Origin: Rhizobium anhuiense
Lineage (GTDB): Bacteria > Pseudomonadota > Alphaproteobacteria > Rhizobiales > Rhizobiaceae
Length of the DNA: 64,000 nt
NCBI RefSeq assembly: GCF_003985145.1
Contig: NZ_ML133524.1
Coordinates: 186,001 to 250,000 of the forward strand
Direction: 5' to 3'
The notes beneath the pieces were generated by a model. It was not told the origin of the DNA and ran no database searches. It saw nothing but the letters and a program-made list of their open reading frames with translations. Below, piece after piece: positions 44,562 to 55,426 of the stretch. A program made the translations under genes and the position numbers. Positions within the stretch are counted from its first letter, which is position 1, and each line of letters starts with the position of its first letter.

Positions 44562-46766
44562 TTACTTGTTGTTGCGGCCTTCGAGCAGGCCGGCGATCAG
44601 CTTCGGCGCACTGGACTTCAGAGCTTCACCACGGCCCGACAGGCTCGGATTGGTCATGAAATACTGCTGCGCATTGAACGGTTCTTCGCCCCTGCGCACT
44701 TCCATGCGTCGCGACGTACCGTCGGGCAATATCTCGTAGCTTTGTTGATTGTCAATCACGTTGCCGAGCATAATCTGTGACAAGACTTGCTCGTGAACGG
44801 TCGGATTCGTCAGCGGAACCATGGTTTCGACGCGGCGATCGAGGTTTCGTGGCATCATGTCGGCCGAACCGATGTAAACCAGCGCCTTATCGGACGGCAG
44901 GCCGTGGCCGTTGCCGAAGCAGAAGATGCGGCTGTGTTCGAGGAAGCGGCCGACGATCGACTTGACGCGGATCTTCTCCGAAAGGCCGGGCACCTGCGGG
45001 CGCAGGCAGCAGATGCCGCGCACCACCAGATCGATCTCGACGCCGGCATGGCTGGCGCGATAGAGCGCATCGATGATGTCGGGATCGACAAGCGCGTTCA
45101 TCTTCATCCAGATCGCGGCCGGCGCGCCGTTCCTGGCATGCTGGATCTCCTCCTCGATGTGGCGCAGGATGCGCGGGCGCATCGTATAGGGCGAGATGGC
45201 GAGCTGCATGCCCTGTTCGGGCTCGCCGTAGCCGGTGATGAAGTTGAAGATATTCGCCATGTCATGGGCGATGACGGGATTGCAGGTAAAATAGGAAAGG
45301 TCGGTATAAATCTTCGCGGTGATCGGGTGGTAGTTGCCCGTTCCGAGGTGGCAATAGGTGCGCAGCTTGCCTTCCTCGCGCCGGACGACCATCGACATCT
45401 TGGCGTGGGTCTTGAGCTCGATGAAACCGAAGACGACCTGCACGCCGGCGCGTTCGAGATCGCGCGCCCAGCGGATGTTCGCCTCTTCGTCGAAGCGGGC
45501 CTTGAGCTCGACCAGCGCCGTCACCGACTTGCCGGCTTCGGCGGCGTCGATCAGGGCGCGGACGATCGGGCTGTCGTTGGAGGTACGGTAAAGCGTCTGC
45601 TTTATCGCCAGGACGTCAGGATCGCGCGCAGCCTGGAGAAGAAACTGGACCACCACGTCGAAAGATTCGTAGGGGTGATGGACGACCATGTCCTTTTCGC
45701 GGATGGCGGCAAAGCAGTCGCCGGCATGTTCGCGGACGCGCTCGGGAAATCGCGCATTGTAGGGGGCAAACCTGAGATCCTCGCGCGGCGCCTTGGTGAT
45801 CTCGGACAGGGTGTTCAACGCCAAAAGACCCGGCAGAACGGCGACGCGATTGTCCGGGATATTGAGGGCCTGAACGACGAACTGGCGCAGCGAGGCCGGC
45901 ATTTCCGAGTCGGTCTCGATGCGGATGACCTTACCGCGGCGGCGGCGCTTCAGCGCCGTTTCGAAAAAGCGGACGAGATCCTCGGCCTCTTCCTCGACTT
46001 CGATATCGCTGTCGCGGATGACGCGGAACGTACCGGAACCCTGCACCTCGTAACCCGGGTAGAGCCGATGGATGAAGATGTTGGCGACATCTTCCAGCGT
46101 GATGTAGCGGATCGTGTTTCCATCATCCGGCAGACGAACGAAGCGGTCGAGCGCCACCGGCAGGCGCAGCAGCGCCGTCATCGGCTCGCGGCCGTTCTTG
46201 CTGACGAGCTGCAGGCCGATCGAGAAGCCGAGATTCGGAATGAAGGGGAACGGATGGGCCGGATCGATCGACAGCGGCGTCAGGACCGGGAAGATCGCCT
46301 GTTCGAATTCGGCGGCCAGCCACTGGCGGTCGGCATCGCTCAAGGCGCCGGGGCGCACGATCAGGATGTCTTCCTTGGCGAGATATTGCTGCAGGACGGC
46401 GAGCGAGGCCTGCTGCTCCATCTGCAGATGGTCGATCTCCTGCAGGATCGAGTCGAGCTGCTCGGCCGGCGTCTTGCCGTCGGGGCTGCGGATGGCGATG
46501 TTCTGGCGCACCTGGCCCTCGAGGCCGGCGACACGCACCATGAAGAATTCATCGAGATTGGCGGCCGAGATCGACAGGAAGCGGACGCGCTCGAGCAGCG
46601 GATGCTCGGTATTCAGCGTTTCTTCGAGGACTCGGCGGTTGAACTGCAGCCAGGAGAATTCCCGGTTGATGAAGCGCTCGGGGCTCTTGAGCAGCTCTTC
46701 CAGCGGGGGAGTGTTGTCGTTGATCTCGGGAGCGAGTTCTTGATGTTCTGCGACTGCACTATCCAT
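44562..46766 (-). CDS. ppk: Polyphosphate kinase 1
   Basis: 734 residues, PPK1. N-terminal domain with [17 protein letters not shown]; the two catalytic histidines appear in [12 protein letters not shown] and [11 protein letters not shown], 19 residues apart as in the E. coli enzyme. It makes polyphosphate from ATP reversibly. Membrane-associated phosphate storage and stress adaptation depend on it. Operon with ppx; hdaA is 66 bp upstream. Confidence 0.95.
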   Translation of the reverse strand: MDSAVAEHQELAPEINDNTPPLEELLKSPERFINREFSWLQFNRRVLEETLNTEHPLLERVRFLSISAANLDEFFMVRVAGLEGQVRQNIAIRSPDGKTPAEQLDSILQEIDHLQMEQQASLAVLQQYLAKEDILIVRPGALSDADRQWLAAEFEQAIFPVLTPLSIDPAHPFPFIPNLGFSIGLQLVSKNGREPMTALLRLPVALDRFVRLPDDGNTIRYITLEDVANIFIHRLYPGYEVQGSGTFRVIRDSDIEVEEEAEDLVRFFETALKRRRRGKVIRIETDSEMPASLRQFVVQALNIPDNRVAVLPGLLALNTLSEITKAPREDLRFAPYNARFPERVREHAGDCFAAIREKDMVVHHPYESFDVVVQFLLQAARDPDVLAIKQTLYRTSNDSPIVRALIDAAEAGKSVTALVELKARFDEEANIRWARDLERAGVQVVFGFIELKTHAKMSMVVRREEGKLRTYCHLGTGNYHPITAKIYTDLSYFTCNPVIAHDMANIFNFITGYGEPEQGMQLAISPYTMRPRILRHIEEEIQHARNGAPAAIWMKMNALVDPDIIDALYRASHAGVEIDLVVRGICCLRPQVPGLSEKIRVKSIVGRFLEHSRIFCFGNGHGLPSDKALVYIGSADMMPRNLDRRVETMVPLTNPTVHEQVLSQIMLGNVIDNQQSYEILPDGTSRRMEVRRGEEPFNAQQYFMTNPSLSGRGEALKSSAPKLIAGLLEGRNNK

Positions 46767-46832
46767 TGTCCGCTTACCCCGTTCTCAATCGCCAAAGGCA
46801 ATTATATCAGTTTGACGACGGAACTGTGACAG

Positions 46833-47546
46833 TCAATCGGCCGGTTCTGAATTTCCCAATTCATTCAATACTTCGGCCGCAAGAGACCGGGTGATTTTCG
46901 TACCCCGCGACAGGGCCAGCCGGTCAAGCCTTTCGACGATCGTCTGGGCCGCGTTCAGCGACCGCTCCATCCGGTTGACGATATAGAGCACGAGTTTGTC
47001 ATCTATATAAAGCTGCCGGTCGGCGAAGAGCTTGACGATCACCTGCGACAACAGCGCCTCATCGGGTTCGCCGATCTCGACGACGGTTGCCGCTTTCAGG
47101 CGTGAGCGCAGATCGGGCAGCGAAACCGGCCATGACATCGGCCAGAGACGGCTGGTGATCAACAGGCTGGTGCCGTTTTCGCGCACGCTGTTGATGACGT
47201 GGAATAGCGCGTTGTCATCGAAGCCGAGGCGATCGGCGTCCTCGAACAGCACCGGGCCGGCGGCGGCGGCAACGGCGGCATCCGAGCCGAGCTCGGGATG
47301 GATGTCGACGGCGCCGCTCAAGTCCCGCCAGATGCGGGCAAGATGCGATTTACCCGAGCCGACCGGGCCGGCGAGCACGACGACCGGCGATGGCCATGCG
47401 GGCCAGGCATCGACGATCGAAACGGCGGCGGCGAGACGCTCCGAGATCAGGAGGTCGTCGCGCCCGCTTGCGGCATCGTGCGAAAAGACCAGCGGCAACT
47501 GCTCTCCGGCCTTGCGCTTCGGATCAGCGTTCTTGACGTCATTCAT
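46833..47546 (-). CDS. hdaA: DnaA regulatory inactivator HdaA
   Basis: 237 residues. A reduced AAA+ domain related to DnaA: QLPLVFSHDAASGRDDLL at the N-terminus (clamp-binding QLPLVF), Walker A GPVGSGKSHLARIW, and LFEDADRLGFDDNALFHVIN. It stimulates ATP hydrolysis on DnaA together with the sliding clamp, preventing re-initiation. The start overlaps the stop of the upstream perM-like gene by 8 bases, so the two are coupled. The frame extends far upstream in perM sequence; the ATG at 47546 is the first good start. Confidence 0.9.
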   Translation of the reverse strand: MNDVKNADPKRKAGEQLPLVFSHDAASGRDDLLISERLAAAVSIVDAWPAWPSPVVVLAGPVGSGKSHLARIWRDLSGAVDIHPELGSDAAVAAAAGPVLFEDADRLGFDDNALFHVINSVRENGTSLLITSRLWPMSWPVSLPDLRSRLKAATVVEIGEPDEALLSQVIVKLFADRQLYIDDKLVLYIVNRMERSLNAAQTIVERLDRLALSRGTKITRSLAAEVLNELGNSEPAD

Positions 47547-48663
47547 TGGGAACTGATTTCGTCTTCCTGGCGCGGCCGCTTGATGACCCGCCAAAATAAA
47601 GATCGCTCTGAAGGTAGCGTGAAAGCGCGAAGCGAACAAGGACGCCGACGGCTGCGGCGGCCGGCACGGCGACCAAAAGACCGACGAAACCGAAGAGCGC
47701 GCCGAAGGCAAAAAGCGCAAACATCAGCCAGACCGGATGCAGGCCGACGCTGGAACCGACGAGCTTCGGCTGCAGAATGTTGCCTTCCAGGAACTGACCA
47801 CTGAAGAAGACGACGAGCACCAGCCCGATCCAGGGATAATCCGGCCAGAACTGCACGAGCGCCACGCCGATGGCGAGGACGAGGCCAACCATCGAGCCGA
47901 CATAGGGAATGAAACTGATCATGCCGGCGAAGAGGCCGATCAGCAGGCCGAAATTCAACCCGACGAGAGAAAGGCCGACGGCATAATAGATGCCGAGGAT
48001 AAGGCAGAGCGAGCCCTGGCCGCGGATGAAGCCCGCGATCGCCTGGTCGATCTCCTTGGCGATCTGGCGGACATCGCTGACATAATCGCGCGGGATCCAC
48101 TGATCGACCTTGGCAACCATGCGGTCCCAGTCGAGCAGGATATAGAAGGCGACGACGGGGGTGACGACGAGCAGCGATATGACGTCGACGATCGCCTTGC
48201 CGGAATTCCAGATCTGCGCGAAGAGCCCGGTGAGGAACCCCATACCCTCCGACAGGATGCCGGAGAGATTGTCCTTGATCGCGCCCATCTGGTTCTCGAC
48301 CCAGTCCGGCAGCAGCGAATTCTGCGCCTGCGTGATGAACTGCTGCAACTGGCTGATATAACCCGGCAGACGCTCGGCAAAATCGTTGAACTGGCTGATG
48401 AGCACCGGAATGAGGATCATCAGCGCTAAGGCGAAGACGATGACGAAGGCGACCAGAATGCCGATGGTCGCCATCATGCGGCTCAGGCCCAGGCGTTCAA
48501 GCCGGTCGGCCACCGGATCGAGGAAATAGGCGATCGCCATGCCGGCGATGAAAGGCAGCAGGATCGAGCTGAAGACATAGAGAAAGACGATGAAGAAGAC
48601 GAGCACTGCCAGCCAGAAGAAGATCTGACGCTTGAGACTGTTGCCGCTGACATGCTGTGGCAT
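47539..48663 (-). CDS. AI-2E family transporter (PerM-like)
   Basis: 374 residues, about eight membrane segments, with the family signature in FAGMISFIPYVGSMVGLVLA and LEGNILQPKLVGSSVGLHPV. The N-terminal membrane pair IFFWLAVLVFFIVFLYVFSS and the basic motif DPVADRLERLGLSR are typical. Members include permeases for autoinducer-2, or Na+/H+ antiporters; the substrate here is unknown. The order perM-hdaA-ppk is common in Rhizobiales. Divergent from purM. Confidence 0.88.
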   Translation of the reverse strand: MPQHVSGNSLKRQIFFWLAVLVFFIVFLYVFSSILLPFIAGMAIAYFLDPVADRLERLGLSRMMATIGILVAFVIVFALALMILIPVLISQFNDFAERLPGYISQLQQFITQAQNSLLPDWVENQMGAIKDNLSGILSEGMGFLTGLFAQIWNSGKAIVDVISLLVVTPVVAFYILLDWDRMVAKVDQWIPRDYVSDVRQIAKEIDQAIAGFIRGQGSLCLILGIYYAVGLSLVGLNFGLLIGLFAGMISFIPYVGSMVGLVLAIGVALVQFWPDYPWIGLVLVVFFSGQFLEGNILQPKLVGSSVGLHPVWLMFALFAFGALFGFVGLLVAVPAAAAVGVLVRFALSRYLQSDLYFGGSSSGRARKTKSVPNE

Positions 48664-48908
48664 CGCTTCCCCGTTGATTGCTCGCCGCCGCCAAACGCCG
48701 CATCCGATCCGAAGCGGCCATTCAGCACATAGGATGCAGGCGCAAAGATGGTCAACCCTGTCGCGTCAAATCCCGGAAAGGGTGGAGGGAGACGCGGGAA
48801 ATTGGGGGCTTTTGCCATGCAACGCTTGCATAAACGCCCCTGTCATGCAATTGCGACCGGCAGATGACGCGGCACGTTTGCCGCCTGAAATAGCCATCGG
48901 AGACCAGC

Positions 48909-49978
<1,070 letters not shown>

Positions 49979-49982
<4 letters not shown>

Positions 49983-50650
49983 GCGCACCGCGCAAACGCG
50001 TCGTCGTCTTCATATCAGGCAGCGGCTCCAACATGATGGCGTTGGTTGCGGCGGCGAAGGCCGCCGACTATCCGGCCGAGATCGTCGGGGTGATCTCCGA
50101 CAAGGCGGATGCCGGCGGGCTTGCCAAGGCTGATGCCGAAGGCATCGCCACCTTCGCTTTCCCCCGCAAGGACTACGCCAGCAAGGACGCGCATGAGGCG
50201 GCGATCTTTTCGGCGCTCGACGAGCTTTCGCCCGACATTCTGTGCCTGGCAGGCTACATGCGGCTACTGACGGCAACTTTCATCCAGCGTTACGAAGGCC
50301 GGATGCTCAACATCCACCCTTCCCTGCTGCCGCTGTTTCCCGGCCTGCATACGCATCAGCGGGCGATCGACGCCGGGATGCGGATCGCGGGCTGCACGGT
50401 GCATTTCGTCACCGAGGGCATGGATGAAGGGCCGGTGATCGGCCAGGCGGCCGTACCGGTTCTCTCGGGCGACACAGCCGAAAGCCTTGCCGCGCGTGTG
50501 CTCACCATCGAACATCAAATCTATCCGCAGGCGCTGCGGCTGTTTGCCGAAGGCCGGGTGACGATGGAAGGCGGCAAGGCCGTCGGCGCGGAGGCCTCGA
50601 CCGCCGCACCCAAGGCACAGCTGATTTCGCTGATCGGCGACCGCGCTTAG
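49979..50650 (+). CDS. purN: Phosphoribosylglycinamide formyltransferase
   Basis: 223 residues. Uses 10-formyl-THF to formylate GAR, purine step 3. Motifs: [16 protein letters not shown], catalytic Asn/His in [17 protein letters not shown], and [16 protein letters not shown] with catalytic Asp. The C-terminus after residue about 195 is a short extension usual in rhizobia. Start 49979 overlaps purM by four bases. Confidence 0.96.
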
Positions 50651-50800
50651 ATTGCTGCGCTATTTTCTGAAAGCCGGTAACTTTATCAGGTCTTCCCTAC
50701 TGATCTGAACACCGGAGCTTTCGGAAAGAATTGAGCAGCGCCCGCCGCTATGACCCCAAAATAATCACAGAGGTCAGCCAACTGATTCCATCCTGTGGTA

Positions 50801-51307
50801 TCAGGTATTCTTGATTCTCCTTCTGAGCCATCGCTTGGCCACCAGAACAATATTTCCAATGATTACGTAAGAGGACAAAAACAATAGAGGAAGGTGAATC
50901 GCGACCGAGCCGTAACCTCCCCTCTCACACAGCGTCTCTACCGAAGCTTGACTTAAAACAATCTTGGATCCGCTCAATATCGTAGCAAATGGATAGTTGA
51001 ATATTGCAAAATATATTACAACAAAAACAAATATTCCCCTGTCGTATATATAACAAAAAACAACAGAAATCAAAGAAATAAATATCAAAACAAATCCTGG
51101 ATACTTATATACAAATATAATCGCATTCAATAAGGAAGCAGCCGATTTTTTGCATTGTATATATTTGCCACCTATATAGACGTTCGGGATACCATATTGG
51201 TTATCGTAGTAAATTGACACAACAATTACACATATTGTCGCGATTCCACTTAAAACGAACGGCAGCAGCCCCCACTCCTTGTGCAGCAATCTCGGCTCAG
51301 ATGACAT
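50801..51307 (-). CDS. AT-rich gene for a four-segment membrane protein of unknown function
   Basis: 168 residues. Four hydrophobic segments: about 13-33 (GLLPFVLSGIATICVIVVS), 69-88, 91-112 (GIFVFVVIYFAIFNYPFATI) and 134-157, with a basic C-terminal tail KRWLRRRIKNT. The coding DNA is strikingly AT-rich (many ATA, TTT, AAT codons) against GC-rich neighbours, a sign of foreign origin. CGGAGTCAAG precedes the ATG. No partner gene is nearby and no domain is recognised. Flanked by unremarkable spacers (50651-50800 and 51308-51438). Confidence 0.7.
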   Translation of the reverse strand: MSSEPRLLHKEWGLLPFVLSGIATICVIVVSIYYDNQYGIPNVYIGGKYIQCKKSAASLLNAIIFVYKYPGFVLIFISLISVVFCYIYDRGIFVFVVIYFAIFNYPFATILSGSKIVLSQASVETLCERGGYGSVAIHLPLLFLSSYVIIGNIVLVAKRWLRRRIKNT

Positions 51308-51438
51308 CTTGACTCCGCATCGTTGGCGTCTTGTTCCGGAGTTATGTGATAGTCGGGGTACCGTCGACGAGAAAGCCAGCTTAGCCGGGATCTCGTCATT
51401 CTGTGGTGGAGGGATTATTTCGACGCTCAGACGTGCAG

Positions 51439-52608
51439 CTAAGCCGCCAAAGCCCGCAGCGGATGCAGCGTGCCGTCGCTGTAGACGAAGCGGCCGGCGC
51501 GGAAAGTGGCGCGGATGCGGTTGATATCGCCCGGTTCGACCACGACGAGATCGGCGCGCTGACCAAGGGCGATCTCGCCACGATCCGACAGACCGGCCGA
51601 GCGGGCCGCATTGCCGGTCGCCATGGCAACGGCTGCCGGCAGGCCGCCTTCCACCATGTCGGCAAGCTTGAAGATGCCGGGCACGAAGGCGGCCGGATGA
51701 TAATCGGCGGCGATGACGCTGAGCAGGCCGGCCCTTGCGGCATCGAGGGCGCTGAGATTGCCCGACATCGACTGGCCGCGCAGCGCGTTCGGCGCGCCCA
51801 TCAGCGTCCAGAGGCCACGGCGGCGCGCCTCTTCCGCCGCAGGCGCCGTGACCGGAAACTCGCTGATGGTCACGCCGAGATCATGCATTTCGGCGACCTT
51901 TTCGACGCTGTCATCGTCATGCGAGGCAAGCGACAGCTTGTGCTTCAGCGACAGCGCGACAATCTCCTTCAGCTTGGCCTCGATGTCAGGATTGTTGCGC
52001 ATGGCGATGCGCTTGGCGACGATCTCCGCCGCCATGTCCTCTGAGATGGCGCGGCGCTCGGAAATGCTGAGGATGTAGCTCTGCAGATTGTTGTATTGGC
52101 CCTGGCCCGGCGTGTGGTCGGTCAGCGACACCATGTCGATCTGGTCGGCATTCAGCAGACGCTCGAGTGCCGGGGCTGCACCGACATTGGTGATTTCGTA
52201 GCGGGCATGGACGCGGTGGTCGATCAGCAGATCATCGCGCAGACGGTTGATGCCCTCGATCACTGCCGAGGTCGTCTCCAGCGAACGGACATGGCCGTAG
52301 ACGCTCTCGGTCGCAAAAGAGACGGCGGCAAAGGCGGTCGTGACACCGGCGGCGGCAAGCTTCTTGTCGAGTTCGTGGATGCCGAAATCGATCGGCATCG
52401 TCGCGTTCGGCCGCGGGGCGATCTCGCGCTCGATCATGTCGCCGTGCAGATCGACGAATCCGGGCATCAGCAGCCGTCCGCCGCCATCGACGGCAGCGGC
52501 GGCGACCGGCTCCGGCCTGATCTCAGCGATGACGCCATCCTCAACACGCACGGCACCTTCACTCACCACCTCGTTTGGGAGAACGAGGGTGAAATTGCTG
52601 AGCCACAT
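51439..52608 (-). CDS. phnM: Alpha-D-ribose 1-methylphosphonate 5-triphosphate diphosphatase PhnM
   Basis: 389 residues, amidohydrolase fold. Metal motif FVDLHGDMIEREIAPRP is the PhnM hallmark, followed by SLTDHTPGQGQYNNLQSY and SLASHDDDSVEKVAEM. In the C-P lyase pathway it cleaves pyrophosphate from the ribosyl triphosphate after PhnGHIL. No other phn gene is in this window, so it is isolated here (other copies or genes may be elsewhere). AGGAGAAAGCCC precedes the ATG at 52608. Divergent from padR. Confidence 0.88.
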   Translation of the reverse strand: MWLSNFTLVLPNEVVSEGAVRVEDGVIAEIRPEPVAAAAVDGGGRLLMPGFVDLHGDMIEREIAPRPNATMPIDFGIHELDKKLAAAGVTTAFAAVSFATESVYGHVRSLETTSAVIEGINRLRDDLLIDHRVHARYEITNVGAAPALERLLNADQIDMVSLTDHTPGQGQYNNLQSYILSISERRAISEDMAAEIVAKRIAMRNNPDIEAKLKEIVALSLKHKLSLASHDDDSVEKVAEMHDLGVTISEFPVTAPAAEEARRRGLWTLMGAPNALRGQSMSGNLSALDAARAGLLSVIAADYHPAAFVPGIFKLADMVEGGLPAAVAMATGNAARSAGLSDRGEIALGQRADLVVVEPGDINRIRATFRAGRFVYSDGTLHPLRALAA

Positions 52609-52845
52609 GGGCTTTCTCCTGACCGCATCCGATGATTGACAAGCCGCAGCGGATAAAACCGCTTCGTGACAGTCGTATGAAATTTCGAGCGCGATCACCT
52701 TAAAGCGGAAACTTGCGCTTTGGAATTGGTTGAATGCGCTCGCCGCGCGGATTCACGACCATCGATTCAACCAGCGCGAGTCTCGAATCCAGCGACCGGA
52801 GCCTTCGAATTGACTAGTTATAAATTAACTAGTAGTATTATTACT
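52609..52845. promoter_or_regulatory. Divergent control region between phnM and padR
   Basis: 237 bp, AT-rich near padR. It holds the palindrome at 52813-52833 just upstream of padR. A possible Pho box for phnM was looked for by eye; none convincing was found. Confidence 0.45.
52813..52833. promoter_or_regulatory. Likely PadR operator
   Basis: Perfect palindrome: ACTAGTTA, spacer TAAAT, TAACTAGT. It lies 13 bp before the padR start, where a repressor would block transcription of padR and the monooxygenase. The match with a PadR-type protein encoded next to it supports autoregulation, but binding is inferred. Confidence 0.65.
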
Positions 52846-53460
52846 ATGCCATCTATCAAACGCTCTCCAGTCGCGCTCGCCGTCCTTGCAATGCTCATGG
52901 AAGAGCCAATGCATCCTTACCGAATGCAGCGGCTCATCAAGGAGCGCGGCAAGGACGAAGTGATCAATGTCACGCAGAGGGCGAGCCTTTATCAAACAAT
53001 CCAGCGGCTCGAACGCGAGGGCTTGATCATCCCGCGGAAAACAGTCCGGGACGACAAGCGTCCAGAGCGAACCGTGTACGAGATAACTGAGAAGGGCCGC
53101 GAAATCGCGCTTGAATGGATGCGGGCGATATTGTCGACCCTGACGCGAGAATATCCGGAATTCCCCGCGGCGATGTCATCTCTTCCGCTGCTTACGCCTG
53201 ATGATGTGGCGAGCCAGCTTGAGCTCAGAGCAAAAGCCATCGAGTCGGAACTTCGCAGGATCGACGACGTCTTGCAGGAAGCTCAGGCTGTTCCAAGGCT
53301 CTTCCTTCTCGAGATGGAATATCTCCGAGCGATCCACGCAGCCGAATTATCCTGGGTCAGTGGCATTGTCGGGGACCTCAGCGCCCAGCGTATCACCTGG
53401 ACAGAGGAGTGGCTGAGACAGATCGCCGCCAAATTCTCAATCGCCCCCAAACTCGACTAG
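52846..53460 (+). CDS. PadR-family transcriptional regulator
   Basis: 204 residues. N-terminal winged helix: VALAVLAMLMEEPMHPYRMQ, then TQRASLYQTIQRLEREGLII with a wing containing RTVYEITEKGREIALEWM. The C-terminal helical domain (about 110-190) is of the Vir-type PadR length and carries the dimer interface. PadR proteins repress phenolic or drug stress genes until a ligand binds. The start MPSIKRSP is preferred over the open frame up to 52720; no strong ribosome binding site precedes it. It is 10 bp from the FAD-monooxygenase gene, so they form an operon. Confidence 0.87.
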   Translation: MPSIKRSPVALAVLAMLMEEPMHPYRMQRLIKERGKDEVINVTQRASLYQTIQRLEREGLIIPRKTVRDDKRPERTVYEITEKGREIALEWMRAILSTLTREYPEFPAAMSSLPLLTPDDVASQLELRAKAIESELRRIDDVLQEAQAVPRLFLLEMEYLRAIHAAELSWVSGIVGDLSAQRITWTEEWLRQIAAKFSIAPKLD

Positions 53461-53470
53461 GACCAACACC

Positions 53471-54769
53471 ATGAAGGTTTTGATTATCGGCGCCGGGACC
53501 GGCGGTTTGGCACTCGCACATCTGCTTAAGCAGGCTGGGGTTTGCATAGCGGTATATGAGCGCGACTTTGCGCCGAGCACCGACAGTGGTGGTTATCGCG
53601 TCGGCATCAGCCCGGCTGGAAGCCGCGCGCTAAAAGCCTGTGTCCCCGGCGAACTCTACGATCTCTATGTCGCCACCTGCGCGAGGTCGCCACGCTATTT
53701 CAACATGCTCACTGAACAACTGGGCGAAGTCCTGAGCTTCGATATCGATGATGCAGGCCCGAACACTCTCGACGGTGAAAAGAACGTCATTCGAAAGACG
53801 CTGAGGCGGGTTCTGCTCAGAGGACTTGAAGACGACGTCTTCTTCGGGAAGACGCTTCAAAGTTACATAAACAGCGCCGACGGGTCGGTCATAGCTTGCT
53901 TTCAGGATGGAAGTCTCGCGACGGGAGATGTGCTGGTGGGCGCTGACGGCACGAATTCGACTGTACGCAAGCAACGTCTGCCGGAAGCGCGTCTGGAAGA
54001 CACGGGGATCGTGTCGGTCGGGGGCAAAATTCCGATGACGGACGCGACGAAAGCTCTGCTGTCGGACAAAATGTTTCAAGGCATGTCGCTGATCATGGCG
54101 CCGATGGGCTTCGGCGCAATCATTCACTCGCTCGAGTTCGCCGGCACTAGAAGCGACCCAGGTTTTATTGCTCGTTGGCCGGACTTCGTCGAAGCACTCG
54201 ACGAGGACAGCGTCGGTTGGGGGGTATGGGGAGCTCGGCAGAACTGGCCGCGGGACCCGACCGGTCTGAGCGGCGAACAATTGAGAGAACTGGGCTTGAA
54301 ACTCACCCGGGACTGGCATCCGCACTTACATGCGCTCATTCAGATGACGGAGCCCTCGACGATCCACGATATCAGGATGAGAACCGCCGTCCCGCTGACG
54401 CCTTGGGCGAGTTCGAATGTCACTCTGCTCGGTGACGCCGTCCATACGATGACACCAGGACGAGGCGCGGGCGCCAATACCGCGCTTCGCGATGCCGCAC
54501 TGCTCGGACGCATGCTGGTTGAAGCGAACCAAGGGCGAAAACCGCTTGTCGAAGCCATACATGCCTACGAAGTCGAGATGCTTCGCTACAGTACCGAAGC
54601 AATCCGAGAATCGAAAAAGCAGATGGATGCCCGCGACCTGGTCCATCGGCCAATTGTCGGCAGACTTCAACTCGCTGTCACGCGCGGCGTAATGCGCATC
54701 ATCAATGCGGTACCTGCACTGAAGCAGCGCGCCTTTCAGCAGATGATGCGAGTTCGCGGGGAAAACTAA
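53471..54769 (+). CDS. FAD-dependent monooxygenase
   Basis: 432 residues. Rossmann motif VLIIGAGTGGLALAHLL at the N-terminus, the DG motif VLVGADGTNSTVRKQRL and the GD motif TLLGDAVHTMTPGRGAGANT place it in the aromatic/PHBH-type flavoprotein group, which includes rifampicin and tetracycline-modifying enzymes. It inserts oxygen into an aromatic or polyketide substrate using NAD(P)H; the substrate is unknown. Coupled to padR, so the likely role is breakdown or detoxification of a compound sensed by PadR. ACCAACACC precedes the ATG, a weak site, so translational coupling is likely. Confidence 0.88.
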   Translation: MKVLIIGAGTGGLALAHLLKQAGVCIAVYERDFAPSTDSGGYRVGISPAGSRALKACVPGELYDLYVATCARSPRYFNMLTEQLGEVLSFDIDDAGPNTLDGEKNVIRKTLRRVLLRGLEDDVFFGKTLQSYINSADGSVIACFQDGSLATGDVLVGADGTNSTVRKQRLPEARLEDTGIVSVGGKIPMTDATKALLSDKMFQGMSLIMAPMGFGAIIHSLEFAGTRSDPGFIARWPDFVEALDEDSVGWGVWGARQNWPRDPTGLSGEQLRELGLKLTRDWHPHLHALIQMTEPSTIHDIRMRTAVPLTPWASSNVTLLGDAVHTMTPGRGAGANTALRDAALLGRMLVEANQGRKPLVEAIHAYEVEMLRYSTEAIRESKKQMDARDLVHRPIVGRLQLAVTRGVMRIINAVPALKQRAFQQMMRVRGEN

Positions 54770-54835
54770 ACGGGTCGCGGATCATGTCGATCCGCCCGAA
54801 GTAACTTGACGAACCAGGTCTCGATCGCCTTACCG

Positions 54836-55426
54836 CTAATGAAATTTGCCCCTGTTCAAAAGCGCCCATTGCAAGAGCACGATCGTCTTGGCATCGAAGA
54901 TCTCGCCAGTTTCGATCATTGCCGCGGCGGCGTCGAGCGGGACTTCGAGGACCTCGATATCCTCGTGCTCTTCGTCCAGGCCGCCGCCTTCCGCCACGCG
55001 GTCGGCGGTGTCGATGAGGGCTGCGAAGAAGTGGACGACCTCGGTGACGGCGCCCGGCGAGGTATAGGATTTGAACAGGAAGCGCGCGTCGCGCAGGCGA
55101 TAGCCGGTCTCCTCCATCGCCTCGCGGCGGATCGCCGCCTCGGGATGATCATCGTCGAGAAGGCCGGCCGGCACCTCGATTGTCCAGGCGGGATCGCCGT
55201 TGAGATGAACAGGGAGGCGGAACTGGCGGACGAGCACGACAAGGTCGCGCCTGGGATCATAAAGCAGGATGCAGGCGGCGGGCGTGCGGTGATAGACTTC
55301 CCGCTTCAACCGCTGGGTTGCGCCCTTGCGGTCGATATAATCGAGCAGGTAGCTGGCGAGCCGCGTCCACCCATTCGACAAAATTTCCCCGCTGACGATC
55401 TTCACGCGTGATGTCGGCTGCATCAT
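54836..55426 (-). CDS. NUDIX hydrolase (ADP-ribose pyrophosphatase/GDP-mannose type)
   Basis: 196 residues. The Nudix box is GLLDDDHPEAAIRREAMEE followed by TGYRL, matching GX5EX7REUXEEXGU with a one-residue variation. N-terminal strands with TYPE: SRVKIVSGEILSNGWTRLAS precede it. It hydrolyses a nucleoside diphosphate linked to another group. Its start at 55426 overlaps the oxidoreductase stop in ATGA, indicating coupling. No functional link between the two is known. Confidence 0.85.
   Translation of the reverse strand: MMQPTSRVKIVSGEILSNGWTRLASYLLDYIDRKGATQRLKREVYHRTPAACILLYDPRRDLVVLVRQFRLPVHLNGDPAWTIEVPAGLLDDDHPEAAIRREAMEETGYRLRDARFLFKSYTSPGAVTEVVHFFAALIDTADRVAEGGGLDEEHEDIEVLEVPLDAAAAMIETGEIFDAKTIVLLQWALLNRGKFH

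Noticed and set aside
44787..46829. 680-residue open frame on the plus strand
   Set aside because: Mirror of ppk; the minus-strand protein has the kinase motifs.
48664..48908. Purine riboswitch before purM
   Set aside because: The leader has no clear purine-riboswitch core; no matching three-helix pattern was seen.
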